Part shown: piece after piece, positions 39,724 to 50,833 of the stretch | How the letters are laid out: the number at the start of each line of letters is the position of its first letter | How positions within the stretch are numbered: the stretch's first letter is position 1 | Source of the DNA: Hippasteria phrygiana | Taxonomy: Eukaryota > Echinodermata > Asteroidea > Valvatida > Goniasteridae | DNA length: 64,000 nt | Direction of reading: 5' to 3' | Assembly (NCBI GenBank): GCA_037893225.1 | Contig: JAZGUH010000619.1 | Location: forward strand, 682,001-746,000 | Program-made: the position numbers and the translations under genes | Notes under the pieces: generated by a model | Seen by the model: the letters and a program-made list of their open reading frames with translations, nothing else | What the model was told of the DNA's origin: nothing | Databases searched by the model: none

Positions 39724-41556
39724 ATGGCTGCGAACGGACAAGACGTGTGTCACATCGGCTCTCCGAGTTTTCTATCAAAACTTGACTCTAAGATAGAGCA
39801 GATTGTCTCAAAACTACAGAGTACACCATCTGTGCCCATAGAGTCACTGTTGAGAAGTAACTGTACCATTGATGAGCTTCTACCGGCAAGGAATTTGATC
39901 TTCGAGTCTGCAAAGGAGAAGTACCGTGACGATTTCCAAGATGGCGACGAGACAAACGACTCTTCAACAAAGCTAAGTACCCAATTTTCTTGTAATTTCT
40001 CATTAAAATCCCGTAGGTCCACACAAACAGCGGCCGATGACATCAAGGAACTATGTCTGTACATTTTTGGTCATCGGAACAGTTTTCCTAGGTCTTGTTT
40101 AAGTTCAGCTAATCAGGTTAAACCGAAGCCAACAAAGCGCACTGCGGATCGAGATTTAACAGGTGCTATAGCCCTCGATCCAGTATCTGAACCCACCCTA
40201 CAGGTTATTTATCAAGCCATCCTACAGGTTCAGAACGACATAAATTTACTTGATCAGAAATTCTCAGACCAAATTGCAACACTTTCTGGCCAGATTTCTT
40301 TATCTTCTTCTTCCCAAAGGGAAACAATTGACCACTTGAAGAAGGAATGTGATGCTCTCCATTCTACCATTGATATGCTGATGAGCCCTTCTTCTCGTGA
40401 AGCCGATGCCCATTCGAAACGCCAGCCCTGTGCCCTGAGCCGGAACAACCTGAGTACCACCATGGGTTCAGCCAGTCCAGCGGTATCAACAAGCAACCGC
40501 TTTGCTGCATTGGCGACGGAGGATGTCGATCCGGTCAACATCGAAGACAGCTTTGATGATTCCCGGACCGAAGCCGAGTTCCTGATCGACTCCTACTACG
40601 AAGCTATGCAGCCAAAAGTCCAGCCTGGCATGGAACAGGAGTCCTGTACACCCCCAAACAAGCCCTGTCCCTCCAAAAACAAGGCCTCTTTTCAAGAGCA
40701 GCTCGACCAATACCGGGAAAAGCACAAGAAACTGACCACTACAAAGCAGAAACCGACACCTACCATGAAAAAACGGCCACCCACACCTAGCGAACACAAC
40801 CATGCAGATATCCTAATAATCGGTGACTCAATGATCAAACGGCTACAACCCAGGAGATTGAGCAGGCAAAAGAAAGTGATGTGCCATACCATGCGTGGAG
40901 CAAAAATCGAAGATCTTGCTCCTAACGCCATCCAGCTGTCGGCCAAACACGACGTCTCTGGAGTAATCCTTCATGTTGGGACCAATAATACTTCTGACAA
41001 CCCAGAGACTATTGCTGCAAAGATCACTTCTCTTGGTGAATCACTACAACCAAGATCAGTAACAATCTCGTCGATTATACATCGCAAAAACCAAACAGTG
41101 CCAAAACGCAAGAAGGTAGATGACTCTAATAATCTGCTTAAGTCAATAGCAAGACAAAATAACTGGGGCTTCATTGACAATGGAAACATAAACCCAAATC
41201 ACCTTGTATCGGATGGCGTGCACCTCAACTCAACAGGAGTGCGTCTACTTGCCATGAACATTATCCAACACGTCGCAGGACCACATAAGACCACTGCTAG
41301 CCGCATCACACACCAGAGGACCCCGTTCGGCAAGACCTTGTACTCTGATGTCGTGAAGGAGCGGACTACAGCGAATCGTGATGTCCCGACGGGTTTTCAA
41401 ATGGCAAATCAGTACTACCCACACCCGTATCAAAAACAGCATCCAACCCATCTCCGTCAGCCACTAACCCAGACACACTATCGAGGCCAGGAATGGGACC
41501 AATACCTAAAAACGGTCAGAGAGCTGCTCAATCCACAAGGCAAAAATCTACGATAG
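39724..41556 (+). CDS. LINE ORF1 with SGNH/GDSL-type esterase domain
   Basis: 610 residues from MAANGQDVCHIGSPS. The first half has coiled-coil potential (LDQKFSDQIATLSGQ ... RETIDHLKKECDALHSTIDML). The second half holds an SGNH-hydrolase fold: block I DILIIGDSMIKRL, block III VGTNNTSD, block V DGVHLNSTG. Esterase-containing ORF1 proteins are known in CR1-type LINEs. The start at 39724 is chosen because the frame upstream runs into gypsy repeat sequence. Its end overlaps the start of the ORF2 frame. Confidence 0.8.
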   Translation: MAANGQDVCHIGSPSFLSKLDSKIEQIVSKLQSTPSVPIESLLRSNCTIDELLPARNLIFESAKEKYRDDFQDGDETNDSSTKLSTQFSCNFSLKSRRSTQTAADDIKELCLYIFGHRNSFPRSCLSSANQVKPKPTKRTADRDLTGAIALDPVSEPTLQVIYQAILQVQNDINLLDQKFSDQIATLSGQISLSSSSQRETIDHLKKECDALHSTIDMLMSPSSREADAHSKRQPCALSRNNLSTTMGSASPAVSTSNRFAALATEDVDPVNIEDSFDDSRTEAEFLIDSYYEAMQPKVQPGMEQESCTPPNKPCPSKNKASFQEQLDQYREKHKKLTTTKQKPTPTMKKRPPTPSEHNHADILIIGDSMIKRLQPRRLSRQKKVMCHTMRGAKIEDLAPNAIQLSAKHDVSGVILHVGTNNTSDNPETIAAKITSLGESLQPRSVTISSIIHRKNQTVPKRKKVDDSNNLLKSIARQNNWGFIDNGNINPNHLVSDGVHLNSTGVRLLAMNIIQHVAGPHKTTASRITHQRTPFGKTLYSDVVKERTTANRDVPTGFQMANQYYPHPYQKQHPTHLRQPLTQTHYRGQEWDQYLKTVRELLNPQGKNLR

Positions 41557-44425
41557 ACTTAACAGATGGCGTTATCTACAACCGAAGCTCCGGGGGATTC
41601 TCATTCGCCCATCTTAATGTGAGAAGTTTAATAAACAAATTTGACCAATGTAAAATTTTAATGTCTACAAATCCATTCGATATCATCTGTCTAAATGAAA
41701 CTTTCTGCAATGCCTCAATCTCCGACGATGAAATCACACTACCAAATTTTTCCATTGTCAGAAAAGACAGGAACCGGCATGGTGGTGGGGTTGCCATGTA
41801 CATCCGAAACAATTTAACTTTCACTCGTCGTGAGGATCTTGAAACAGATGATGTCGAGTGCATATGGGTTGAAATTAGGTGTAAACAAAGACAGCCTGTG
41901 CTTATTAGTTCTATTTATAGGCCACCTTCAAGCTCTGTTGAATTCATTGATAACTAAGTGATATTATTAATAAGGCCTCCTGTGAATGTAAAGAAATTAT
42001 TGCAACTGGGGACTTTAATTATGATGTTTCAGTTGACGATGATAGTATGAACTCAAACCCAATTATTTCTTGTTTTGGTATATTCCAATTGGCGCAACTC
42101 ATACATGACTCAACACGTGTCACTGAGTCCACTCAAACAATAATCGATCTCATTTTCAGCTCCCATCCAGAGCTAATAAAGGAATGTGGTGTATTACCAG
42201 TCCTAATCAGTGACCATTATCTTGTTTATGGTCAACATAGTTGGAAAACACCAAAAATTAAAGGTCGCTCAATAAATTTTCGATGTCTTACAAATATAGA
42301 CAATGATGCATTTAAAGACGACCTCCTTAATGCACCATGGCAAGATGTACTGGACTCTTATGATGTTGATGAAGCGTGGTGCAAATGGCACTCCATATTT
42401 ATGAGTATTATTAACTTTCATGCGCCAATCAAAACTAAACGTATTCGGGGTGCCTCTTTACCTTGGCTCGATTGCGAAATTCTTAAACTTATGAGACAGC
42501 GGGATCGTGCACACAAAATCGCAAAACGCTCAGGCTCACAGATCGATTGGGACTCTTACAAAAAGCTGCGGAATAATGTAACTAATAAAATCCGCACTAA
42601 GAAGAGCGAATACTATACATCAGCCATAGAAGAAAATAAAAGCAATTCATCTATGCTATGGAAAAAACTAAAGGAGGTACTTCCTAAAAAACAGAAAATT
42701 GCTCCAAATTCTATCACTTCCCCAAATGGAGAAAATATTGACGATCCCACTGACATTGCTGATACATTAAATGAACACTTTTCTACAATAGGAAAACGTA
42801 CAGCTAGAAATTGCCCATCGGGCGAACTTGAAAACAATTATACCTACGCATCTATTGTTGATTCTCTGGATGAACTTGAAGAATGCACTGTACCTAATAT
42901 TACAGAAGAGTTCGTTCAAAAGCAAATATCATCCATGTCGGTTGGGAAAGCAACAGGTCCGGATGGCATCAGTGTTAAAATGATTAAAATTGCTTCCCCT
43001 TATATTACTAAATCTTTAACTTATATTTTTAACCTCTCCATAACATGCGAGCAATACCCTAAAGTTTGGAAACACGCCTTGGTAACATCAATTCACAAGG
43101 GAGGAGATAAATGTAGTACAGGTAATTATCGGCCTATTTCTATACTGCCAATTATCTCTAAGATTCTAGAAAGATGGGTGCACTCGGCAGTATATAGCTA
43201 CCTCGATGATAACAATTTGATACCTAGTTGCCAATCGGGATTTAGACCCTTGCACTCAACTGAAAGCACTCTACACGATTTAACAAACAAGTGTTTTGAG
43301 GCTATGGAGCAAGGTGAAGTTACAGGTAGCGTGTTCATAGATCTCAGTAAAGCTTTTGATTGTGTGGATCATGTAATCCTACTAGGCAAATTGAAGAAGC
43401 TGAATTTGTCATCTTCTGGAATTAATTGGTTTAAGTCGTACCTAGACGGTCGTAGTCAGTCTGTAAATATTAAGGGCACAATATCGAAGGTCTTGCCCAT
43501 AGACATAGGCGTTCCACAAGGGTCGATCTTAGGGCCACTTTTATTCATTGTTTATAGTAGTGATTTTCCATCCTGTATACCCCAAAATTGCAACTTATTT
43601 ATGTATGCAGATGACTCCACGTTAACTTGTAGCTCCTCTAGTATTAACGAAATAGAAAGGAACTTAAATGTAGCTCTTGCTAGTATTCACAACTGGTGCC
43701 AAAGAAACAAACTAGCATTAAATGCCAACAAAACCAAATGTATGCTTATTGGTTCAAGGCAGAAAATATCCAACGTCGACCTGAACGTGTGCATTGCTGA
43801 TAACGTTATCGAAAAAGTGAAATCTTGTAAATGCTTGGGTGTAGTTGTTGATGAAACATTAAGTTGGGGTACACATGTTGAATACGTAAGGAAGACTGTT
43901 TCGTCTAAATTGGGTGTGTTAAACAGAATTCGTGATTACGTTCCCCAAAGCAGCCTGCACACACTCTTTGTAAGTTTAGTTATGCCATCTTTAGAGTATT
44001 GCTGTACGGTGTGGGGAGGAAGGTATATATCTCACGACAATACCCTTAACAAATGTCTCAAAAGAGCCGCACGGATAATCCTTAAATGTACCTCCCTCAC
44101 CCCCTCAGCTGATATGTTTGCCAGACTAAATTGGATTCCTTTTAAAGAAAGAGTTCAGTCCAAAAAGGCTATCTTTGTTTTCAAAAGCCTTAACAAAATG
44201 ACTCCTTTGTACATGACAAATCTGTTCACACCACTTACAGTGATTCGTGAAACACGACAATCGACCCAAATGGCACTGAAAGTTCCTTTCGCCAAAAAGG
44301 AATGCTACGTGACAAGTTTCGCTGTGAGTGGTGCCAGTATATGGAATAATCTGCCTGAACAAATGAGAACCATAAACTCCTTAAGTACATTTAAATCGGA
44401 GCTACGTAAAGCCATCTATCAGTGA
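41493..44425 (+). pseudogene. LINE ORF2, endonuclease-reverse transcriptase (one frame break)
   Basis: Endonuclease: FAHLNVRSLINKFDQ, ICLNETF, HGGGVAMYIRN, SSIYRPPSSS; then a frame change near 41957 and GDFNYDV and ISDHYLVYG. Reverse transcriptase: KATGPDGISVKMIK, NYRPISILPIISKILERW, FIDLSKAFDCVDH, GVPQGSILGPLLFIVYSSD and MYADDSTL. It ends with the usual C-terminal domain (ASIWNNLPEQMRTINSLSTFKSEL). Apart from the single break near 41957 it is complete. Confidence 0.85.
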
Positions 44426-44760
44426 TATTTCTGTCATTTACGCTGATCTGCGGAGTTATAAACTTGGTTGCCAAAATACTTTGGAGCCGGATGGGAATTT
44501 CCCCTTGTTTTTCACCCTAAAAGGTTTTTTTTTCGCGGGTTTTTCGCCCATCCCGTAAATCAGCAATAGGCTTCTGAAGAGTTGAAAAGTTAACCGAAAA
44601 TATATTTATTTGTGTAAACATTACTGTATTTGTTTAAATATGTTGTATGAATGTGTAAATATTCAGTTTTAACTAATAATATGCAGGGCCCCAATGGAAA
44701 CCAGTTTTAAACTGTTTGGGCACACCCTGGGTAAAGAAATGTAATAAATAAATAAATAAA

Positions 44761-45180
44761 TGTGTTTGTGTACAGCGGATCCTCTGGGGGGGGGGGGGGG
44801 GGGGGGGATCCGCCTCACTGGTTTGTGTACAGCGGATCCTCTCCGAATGGTAAGGATCCACCTCATTGGTTTGTGCACGGCGGATCCTCTGGGGGGGATC
44901 CGCCTCATTGGTTTGTGTACAGCGGATCCTCTCCGAATGGTAAGGATCCACCTCATTGGTTTGTGCACGGCGGATCCTCTGGGGGGATCCACCTCATTGG
45001 TTTGTGTACAGCGGATCCTCTCCGAATGGTAAGGATCCACCTCATTGGTTTGTGCACGGCGGATCCTCTGGGGGGATCCACCTCATTGGTTTGTGTACAG
45101 CGGATCCTCTGGGGGGATCCGCCTCATTGGTTTGTGTACAGCGGATCCTCTCCGAATGGTAAGGATCCACCTCATTTGTT
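44761..45180 (-). repeat. GGATCC-rich tandem repeats in gag, right block
   Basis: Same units as 39105-39711, on the other side of the inserted LINE. It includes a G22 run at 44786-44807. Confidence 0.85.
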
Positions 45181-45644
45181 TGTGTTTGGTTAGTCCCTTC
45201 GGGGAAGCATGGGTCCGTCACGTGGTCACGCGTGCCGCCGTTCCTGCAAAAACCGCGCAGGTCCAGGTCACGTGGGCAACCGTTCCCGCCAAAACCAAAC
45301 GGGTCTGTTATATTGCTATGGACTGGTTTGCGGGAAGAGGGAAGGGGTGTACTCGTAGTTTTCTGGCCCCTACTGTAAATCGAAGTGGTTTCTCCCCGCG
45401 GGTATTCCTGGGTGGGAATTTCCAATTCCTGATTGACGGGCTCCCTGACTGGCCTAGTGAACTCTGTCCCCAAGTGCTGACCATCATCACGCCCCCACAG
45501 GTCGCCTTCCCACTCGGTTGCTACCCTCACCGGAGTAAATCCCCCACTAGACTGTGGACCGTGGGACAAGAAAGATTGCAATTCATCTATCGTCACATAT
45601 GTTTTCAGGGTCTCATCCGCGATATGTTCCCTACATGTGGCCAT
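45181..45644 (-). CDS. Probable N-terminus of gypsy gag
   Basis: A minus-strand frame from MATCREHIADETLKTYV at 45644, reading 150 residues before entering the GGATCC repeats in the same frame (TQTNEVDPYHSER). It lies 90 bases inside the 5' LTR, the right distance for a gag start. No motif is seen. The LINE insertion separates it from the gag core. Confidence 0.55.
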
Positions 45645-45732
45645 AACGCCGATCCGTGTTCAAGCCACCGAGCAAAACAACAGTCAAAAATACCTGAATT
45701 TCCCGTCCAGATCGTGTCACCGCTGCCGCCAG

Positions 45733-46070
45733 TGTAGCGTGTCGATTGGGCTTTGATCGGAACACAATCAGTGACAACTCAGGCAATTATATTTCTGTTA
45801 GAACCTCGCTTTATTCACAATTTACGGTACAGAACAAAACACACTTCTTTGCATAGCAAGCTCAAACATGTGGCTGACTGACGCTATCTAGCAACAACAA
45901 CAAGATGGCTGCCGAGCCGGGTTGACCAGTCTGTTTTCCAGGGTTCTTAGTTCGCACCGTGAAAGGTGTAGAGCGCCCTCTGTTGTTAGCCGGTCCACTT
46001 CACAGGGGCTCCAGTCCGCACCGTGGAAGGTGTAGAGCGCCCTCTGTTGCTAGCCGGTCCAAACGCTACA
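45733..46070 (-). repeat. 5' LTR of the gypsy element
   Basis: 338 bp, almost identical to 35335-35673, which points to a recent insertion. ATAC follows at 46071-46074. Confidence 0.93.
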
Positions 46071-46620
46071 ATACATACTGCATGTACAAGTATTTTGTAT
46101 GTGTTTGTGCCACCAAAAATATACGATAGGCCTACAGTCGAACATAGTCCGTGACACCCCACCCGCCAACGCCAAAATGTACCATGACAGAACCAAACGA
46201 AAATAAGTAAATAAGTAAATCTGTATTTATAATTGTAAAATAAATAATGCACCAGCCCCTTCCTATACAAAAATAATGTTGTAGGCCTGTGTATCGAAAT
46301 AAATTTCGACTAAAATCGGCTGTGCGTGCAACGATGAGCAAATCAAAGTAAAACAGCTACAATGTATACTGATGGCGATATTGATTCCACGACCTTGTGT
46401 TACATTTGACGGCAGAAATTTATGGAAAGTTACATCATAAGAGTTATTTCAACACTATCAAATAATAAACACAATAATAACAGTTATTACCAATAAAAAA
46501 TATACGCCAATAAAAATGAGATTTCACCAGTGGTGAGTAAATCCGTGTCGAAAAGTAGGGATGATTATTGAATTTGTCAACGAAGTATTGCATCTTGAAC
46601 TTTTTCTCAACGGGGGATAC

Positions 46621-46643
46621 CCCCCCCCCCCCCCCCCCCCCCC
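46621..46643 (+). repeat. C23 homopolymer in TTAA element copy 2
   Basis: The matching site in copy 1 (about 17631-17645) has only GGGGCGGGGG, so the run grew in this copy. Confidence 0.95.
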
Positions 46644-47156
46644 AAACACCGCTTGAAATTTGAAACATCACTTAGTGTACAATTTCCCTTTTTTTAATTT
46701 ACGAAACAAAAAAGGAATACAAATCGGCGGGCCCCTGAACTCATTCCCCGTGTTTACGCCATTGGCGCACAGATCCCACATCACTATGATAAAGATGACT
46801 ACCGAAGAAACAAAGAAATAAACACCCCGACAAATATTCAAACAACCCTAATTTTCACCTGTTTTGCACGAATTATTCGCTTATTACTTTTTATGACATG
46901 AACAATTCACATACCGAGTACATGGATCGGATGTACTGTACATGTAATGTATGTACTGTACATGTTGACTATACATTACATGTAGACTTGATGTGCGGAA
47001 ATATTGTTTCACACAGCGAGTTGTTGACAAGTGCTATTGTAATAGCGACCAAGTGAAGTTATTTCAGCTCCATCTAGCAACTGTTAAAAAAGACAATGTA
47101 CTTCTAAGTTCTAGATTTTAATTTTTTTTTCGCTGCTAAAGAACTGTCTGCAGCCA

Positions 47157-47549
47157 CTACCCCTCTTTTAGTAGCATGATAATTTTGTTATTAAAGTGAC
47201 GGGTCAAAATAGGCCTGAAGTTGTTTATCGACCTAAGTTTACAAGCAAGATACGAACAAGATACATCCAAATGAATGTACACATAATACATAGACCCTTT
47301 TACGGATACCCCGCCTGTGGGATTTTGTGTACAAAATTTAGCGCGAACTGTCCCACAGCGACAAGACACGTTGCAGTTTTGCTGTGCACATTTACATGGA
47401 CAAGCACCCCGTGTGCCGAGTCTTCCTCTCTTGCAAGAGTTTCGGCATGTACATATCATAGGTTCTCCAGCGTAAGGTTCTACTTCTATACCGCCAACCT
47501 CCAATTCTATGCAACTTTCAGACAAATATTCCATGGCACTTGTGTACAT
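47157..47549 (-). CDS. Cys-rich ORF of the TTAA element, copy 2
   Basis: 130 residues, aligned end to end with 16731-17123 without gaps. Every Cys of the CTCRNSC...CPCKC...CNVSCRCG domain is kept, while replacements such as H/Q, K/E and V/A occur elsewhere. The surrounding non-coding sequence has indels between copies. This pattern suggests protein-level constraint before the two insertions. Function is unknown. Confidence 0.45.
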   Translation of the reverse strand: MYTSAMEYLSESCIELEVGGIEVEPYAGEPMICTCRNSCKRGRLGTRGACPCKCAQQNCNVSCRCGTVRAKFCTQNPTGGVSVKGSMYYVYIHLDVSCSYLACKLRSINNFRPILTRHFNNKIIMLLKEG

Positions 47550-47845
47550 GTAAATGAAATTTGAACGTTTTTTCTAATAATCTTACTCTTAGAGAACTGA
47601 GTGCCACGATGTGTGCTACTTGTTTATAAGTATACGTGTACACGTATGTGTATTTCTTCAGTACGCAGACGATGGACATGCGTGCGTGTTCCAGGGGGTG
47701 TAGTTTCCAAAAGCCAATTCTCAGAACAGCCATAACAAACGGATGGAGGTTAAAAATAGCACATAACCGAAATGAAGCGCAAGGGGGCGCACTCCAATAT
47801 TTGATTCGTTAACGCGAGATGGCGCGACGACACAGCCCCTTTTAA

Positions 47846-48711
47846 GCGCTTTGTCACAAGTTGCTTCTCTCTACCCAGGAGTAAAATTGGGTACCTGTGA
47901 GGGCAGTGATGGTTATGTGTTTGATTAGCCCATGTGCGCTTAACTTGCAGCCGGGGCTGTATACTCTTCAGGGAGTTGAGAATGTTTCAGGAATGATTAA
48001 TGGGCCCGATGAGCAGGGGTAATAATATTGTAAGCGCTGTGATATAGTTTACTATGTTGAGCGTTCTTAAATGCCGGTTATTATTATTATTATTATTATT
48101 TTTTTTTTCTATTTCTTTTTTTTTTACCTGTACAGTATATACAAAGTATGCAATACTGGGACAATTAACAAATCTAATTTATATGAGAAAGAACAAACCA
48201 CAAATAATAGCTCATATGTACATAATAAAGTGGGGGTCTGAACAAAATCTGAAAGATAACGTGGGAATAAGTCCAGTGAATGACTCATTTGGATGCAGGA
48301 TCTATTTTCTTGAAAAATCTGGCCATTGGGTTGTCATGAATCACTTAACTAGATTATAAATACGGGGGATGATTTAAATGGGAATTTGTTTGTTGAGCCT
48401 GGTATATCCCATATTCTGCAAGTTTTTGATGATCTTAATGTCCAGTCACCTTAATTTATTGACATACTTTGTCCTCATTTAAAACAAAACTGTTTAGAGC
48501 CTGCTCTCAATCATTGGTCAAATCAAATCCATCTGCATTATGAATTACAGCATAAATATAATTGACATAGGGAGACTGTCCACCTTAGCCCAAATCACTG
48601 TCCCCCAAATGACTATGATAAGGTTTGAAACAAATAAGGAGACACAAAAAACTACTTAAATTGATTATGTTCTAAACAATACATCACACGTGTTTGATTT
48701 TGTTGACTTTG
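47846..48711. other. Unassigned stretch with a (TTA)n run
   Basis: No gene is recognised. A (TTA)n/T-run lies at about 48077-48125. A short plus-strand frame near 48216-48357 is not convincing. Confidence 0.5.
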
Positions 48712-48719
48712 TTTGATAC
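48712..48719. repeat. hAT target-site duplication, left (TTTGATAC)
   Basis: 8 bp, identical to 49806-49813. Confidence 0.85.
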
Positions 48720-48739
48720 CAGTGTTGTAGTCGAGACCC

Positions 48740-48777
48740 CGAAGTCCGAGACCGAGACCAAGACCGAGACCTGATGG

Positions 48778-48820
<43 letters not shown>

Positions 48821-48875
48821 AGACCGAGACCGAGACCGAGAAGACCGAGACCGAGACCGAGAAGACCGAGACCTC
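48740..48875 (+). repeat. (GACCGA)n array, left part of the hAT element
   Basis: About 20 hexamer units with a few AGACCGA shifts. The Ser/Arg-rich minus-strand frames here are artefacts. Confidence 0.9.
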
Positions 48876-49659
48876 GATACCTTGTATGTCATTTACATAA
48901 TAAAAGAATGCAAAAAGATCACAAATTTCCATATGCATTAGCCTATGTGCAAAGGAGTATACATGTACATGTACAAGTAAACCGTATTTATTGACATCAA
49001 GAATAAGGCTGCGGTTACACGGTTAACTGACCATTTATCCGGTTACATGTTTACATTACATGTATATCGACATCTTGACTCGAAAAAACAATGTCCAGCT
49101 GTACTAGAAACGACCGCGATGGCTTTAAGCGGTATAGAGTACACGCCGCTGATCGTAATACCACACGTACACGTAGTTCGTGTATTTGAGCATGCCGTTC
49201 CCAACTTCCCATACATGAAGCTAATGCGCTACATGTACGTTTGGGCATATACCCAGCACGATATGGGGCAGAGGGGTACCCCCCTTTCTGTCCCTATACC
49301 CTATACACTCTCCAGACTATTGTTACCTAACACATCCCCCCTAGACTTCTGAAAAGAATTCCTGAGATTCCGGGAACACAATGACCAACACAAAAGAGGG
49401 GGGGGGGGGTTCGCTCTGCCCCATATCGTGCATCATATGTTTGGGCACGCGTACACGGCAAAGAAACGAGGTTGTCATCATGTCATGTACTGCACGTTTA
49501 TAAATCTTTAGTCGAGTAGAGCGTACTGTAATCGATTCTGTAAACAAGAAGTTGTCATATACTGCACAATTATACATCTCGAGTCGAGTCGAGTCGAGCG
49601 TGCTGTAATCGATTCTGCACATGTGCTGTTTGTATACAATATTGGTGGTCTCGATACCG

Positions 49660-49716
49660 AGACCAGCAAAATACCGAGACCACGGGGTACCGAGACCGAG
49701 ACCGAGACCACAGGGT

Positions 49717-49761
<45 letters not shown>

Positions 49762-49765
49762 AGGA
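49660..49765 (+). repeat. (GACCGA)n array, right part of the hAT element
   Basis: Hexamer array in the same orientation as the left one, with GGGTACC interruptions. Confidence 0.9.
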
Positions 49766-50315
49766 AAAACTGGTCTCGAGACCGGTCTCGAGACCTACAA
49801 CACTGTTTGATACTGTTGTTTTTGTTTACTTTGTAAACAAAACGAAATATTCTGTGAATTCATTGTGTCAGAAATAAAGCAAAATGTACTTTGTCTCCCA
49901 AGTGTTCACATTTTTACGATGTCTCCCAAATGTCCCATTTAGAGTTATTATTATTAGTATTATTATTATTTTTTTTTGTATTATTATTATTATTTTTTTT
50001 TTGTATTTATTTTTTTTTTTTTCTCAATGAAGCTGTACAGCTTCTTTTATTCTCTTTTTTACTTCTCAAGGTTTACACTTTTTAAAATAAATTCAACTAT
50101 ATACAAAATTTACACTTTTTACACTATAAAAAAACATTTACAAAATTATATATGAGTATACATTATTACCATCATGTCAAGAATTACCTCACTCATGTCA
50201 TTACATACAGTAACCCTTCTTCAGAAGGCACTTTCCCGAACTGAAGCAAAATGAAGAATACATTCAATTAGAAAGTAAATTGCAGTTCTCTTCCTCTTGT
50301 ATAAAACAGAGCAAA

Positions 50316-50833
50316 TCATTGTTTTTCCACTCGGGGACGTACAAACGTTTTCTTGATCAAATTTTGATAAGACGTTTTAACTGAAATGTTTGAAATGTCA
50401 AAACAATCTTCTTTATCCACTTCAATTTGTAAACAATTGCTTAGGTGATTGACATGTCCTTCTCTGGTTTCGCTAAGATATGAGGGGTCGATATTTTTCT
50501 TTGAGGCCAGATACAATTTTCCCAGCGCTGATATGTTTTATATTACACTTTGTCGCTAGTTCCTGAAACGAAATAATTCTTTGACCACGAATAACATGTT
50601 TGAGTAGAAAAATATTACACTGCTTTAATATTTTGGTATCTAGGGTCTTTTCGGTCCCAGTAATTGCTCTATTGTTCCACAATGGAATATCGAGAACCTC
50701 ATTAAAGCAGGTGGCTTTAAAATTAATGCGTCCCCCGGATTGGACAAAAGCTTTGATAGCATCTCTATAAAAAACAGGTGCGTATGTACTAAATTTACGA
50801 AAATTCTCAAGGACATACCAGCCAAGATTATTA
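50316..50833 (-). pseudogene. L1-Tx1 ORF2 C-terminal fragment
   Basis: Minus-strand coding remnant with RINFKATCF and NEVLDIPLWNNRAI, then TKILKQCNIFLLKHVIRG and SFQELATKCNIK, strings usual in the C-terminal part of Tx1-type ORF2. Two frames are used, so it carries a frameshift near 50500. It directly follows the 57790-58925 piece once the Ngaro element is removed. Confidence 0.7.

Larger units (their letters stand above)
39712..44760 (+). mobile_element. CR1/L2-like LINE inside the gypsy gag repeats
   Basis: The 5' end lies just after CCGCCTCAT in a GGATCC unit. ORF1 encodes an SGNH-hydrolase-type protein, ORF2 an endonuclease-reverse transcriptase. The 3' end is a short microsatellite (AATAAATAAATAAATAAATG) without poly(A), typical of the CR1/L2 group. 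The repeat unit resumes directly after it. ORF2 has one frame break near 41957. Otherwise the copy looks full-length and young. Confidence 0.85.
35335..46070 (-). mobile_element. Ty3/gypsy LTR element, internally deleted, with zinc-finger ORF3
   Basis: LTRs at 35335-35673 and 45733-46070 begin TGTAGCG and end CGCTACA and are nearly identical. ATAC is duplicated at 35331-35334 and 46071-46074. Copy 1 of the host TTAA element shows the empty site with a single ATAC (18159-18180). Order on the minus strand: 5' LTR, PBS-like TGGCGGCAGCGGTG one base inside, gag start, GGATCC-rich repeats, gag core with knuckle, integrase, C2H2 ORF3, purine tract GGGAGGGGGCGG, 3' LTR. Protease, reverse transcriptase and RNase H are missing between gag and integrase, so it could move only with help. 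A CR1/L2-like LINE is inserted in the gag repeats. Confidence 0.88.
34965..47841 (-). mobile_element. TTAA-target DNA element, copy 2, split by a gypsy element
   Basis: Inverted copy of the element at 16421-18363. It starts AGGGGCTGTGTCGTC at 34965 and ends CAGCCCCTT at 47841, with TTAA on both sides (34961-34964, 47842-47845). Between 35335 and 46070 it contains the gypsy element. Its ORF is at 47157-47549. Compared with copy 1 it has an expanded GC minisatellite (35064-35283) and a C23 run (46621-46643). TTTGTCACAAGT also occurs on both sides outside the TTAA. Confidence 0.82.
48720..49805. mobile_element. Non-autonomous hAT element (1086 bp)
   Basis: The ends are inverted CAGTGTTGTAG. The 8-bp duplication TTTGATAC (48712-48719, 49806-49813) fits hAT. 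Inside both ends there are (GACCGA)n arrays, at about 48740-48875 and 49660-49765. The middle is AT-rich with ACATGTACATGTAC words and a G10 run near 49399-49408. No transposase is encoded. Confidence 0.85.

Noticed and set aside
48665..48938. Arg/Ser-rich or Val/Ser-rich proteins in the GACCGA arrays
   Set aside because: Hexamer translation only.
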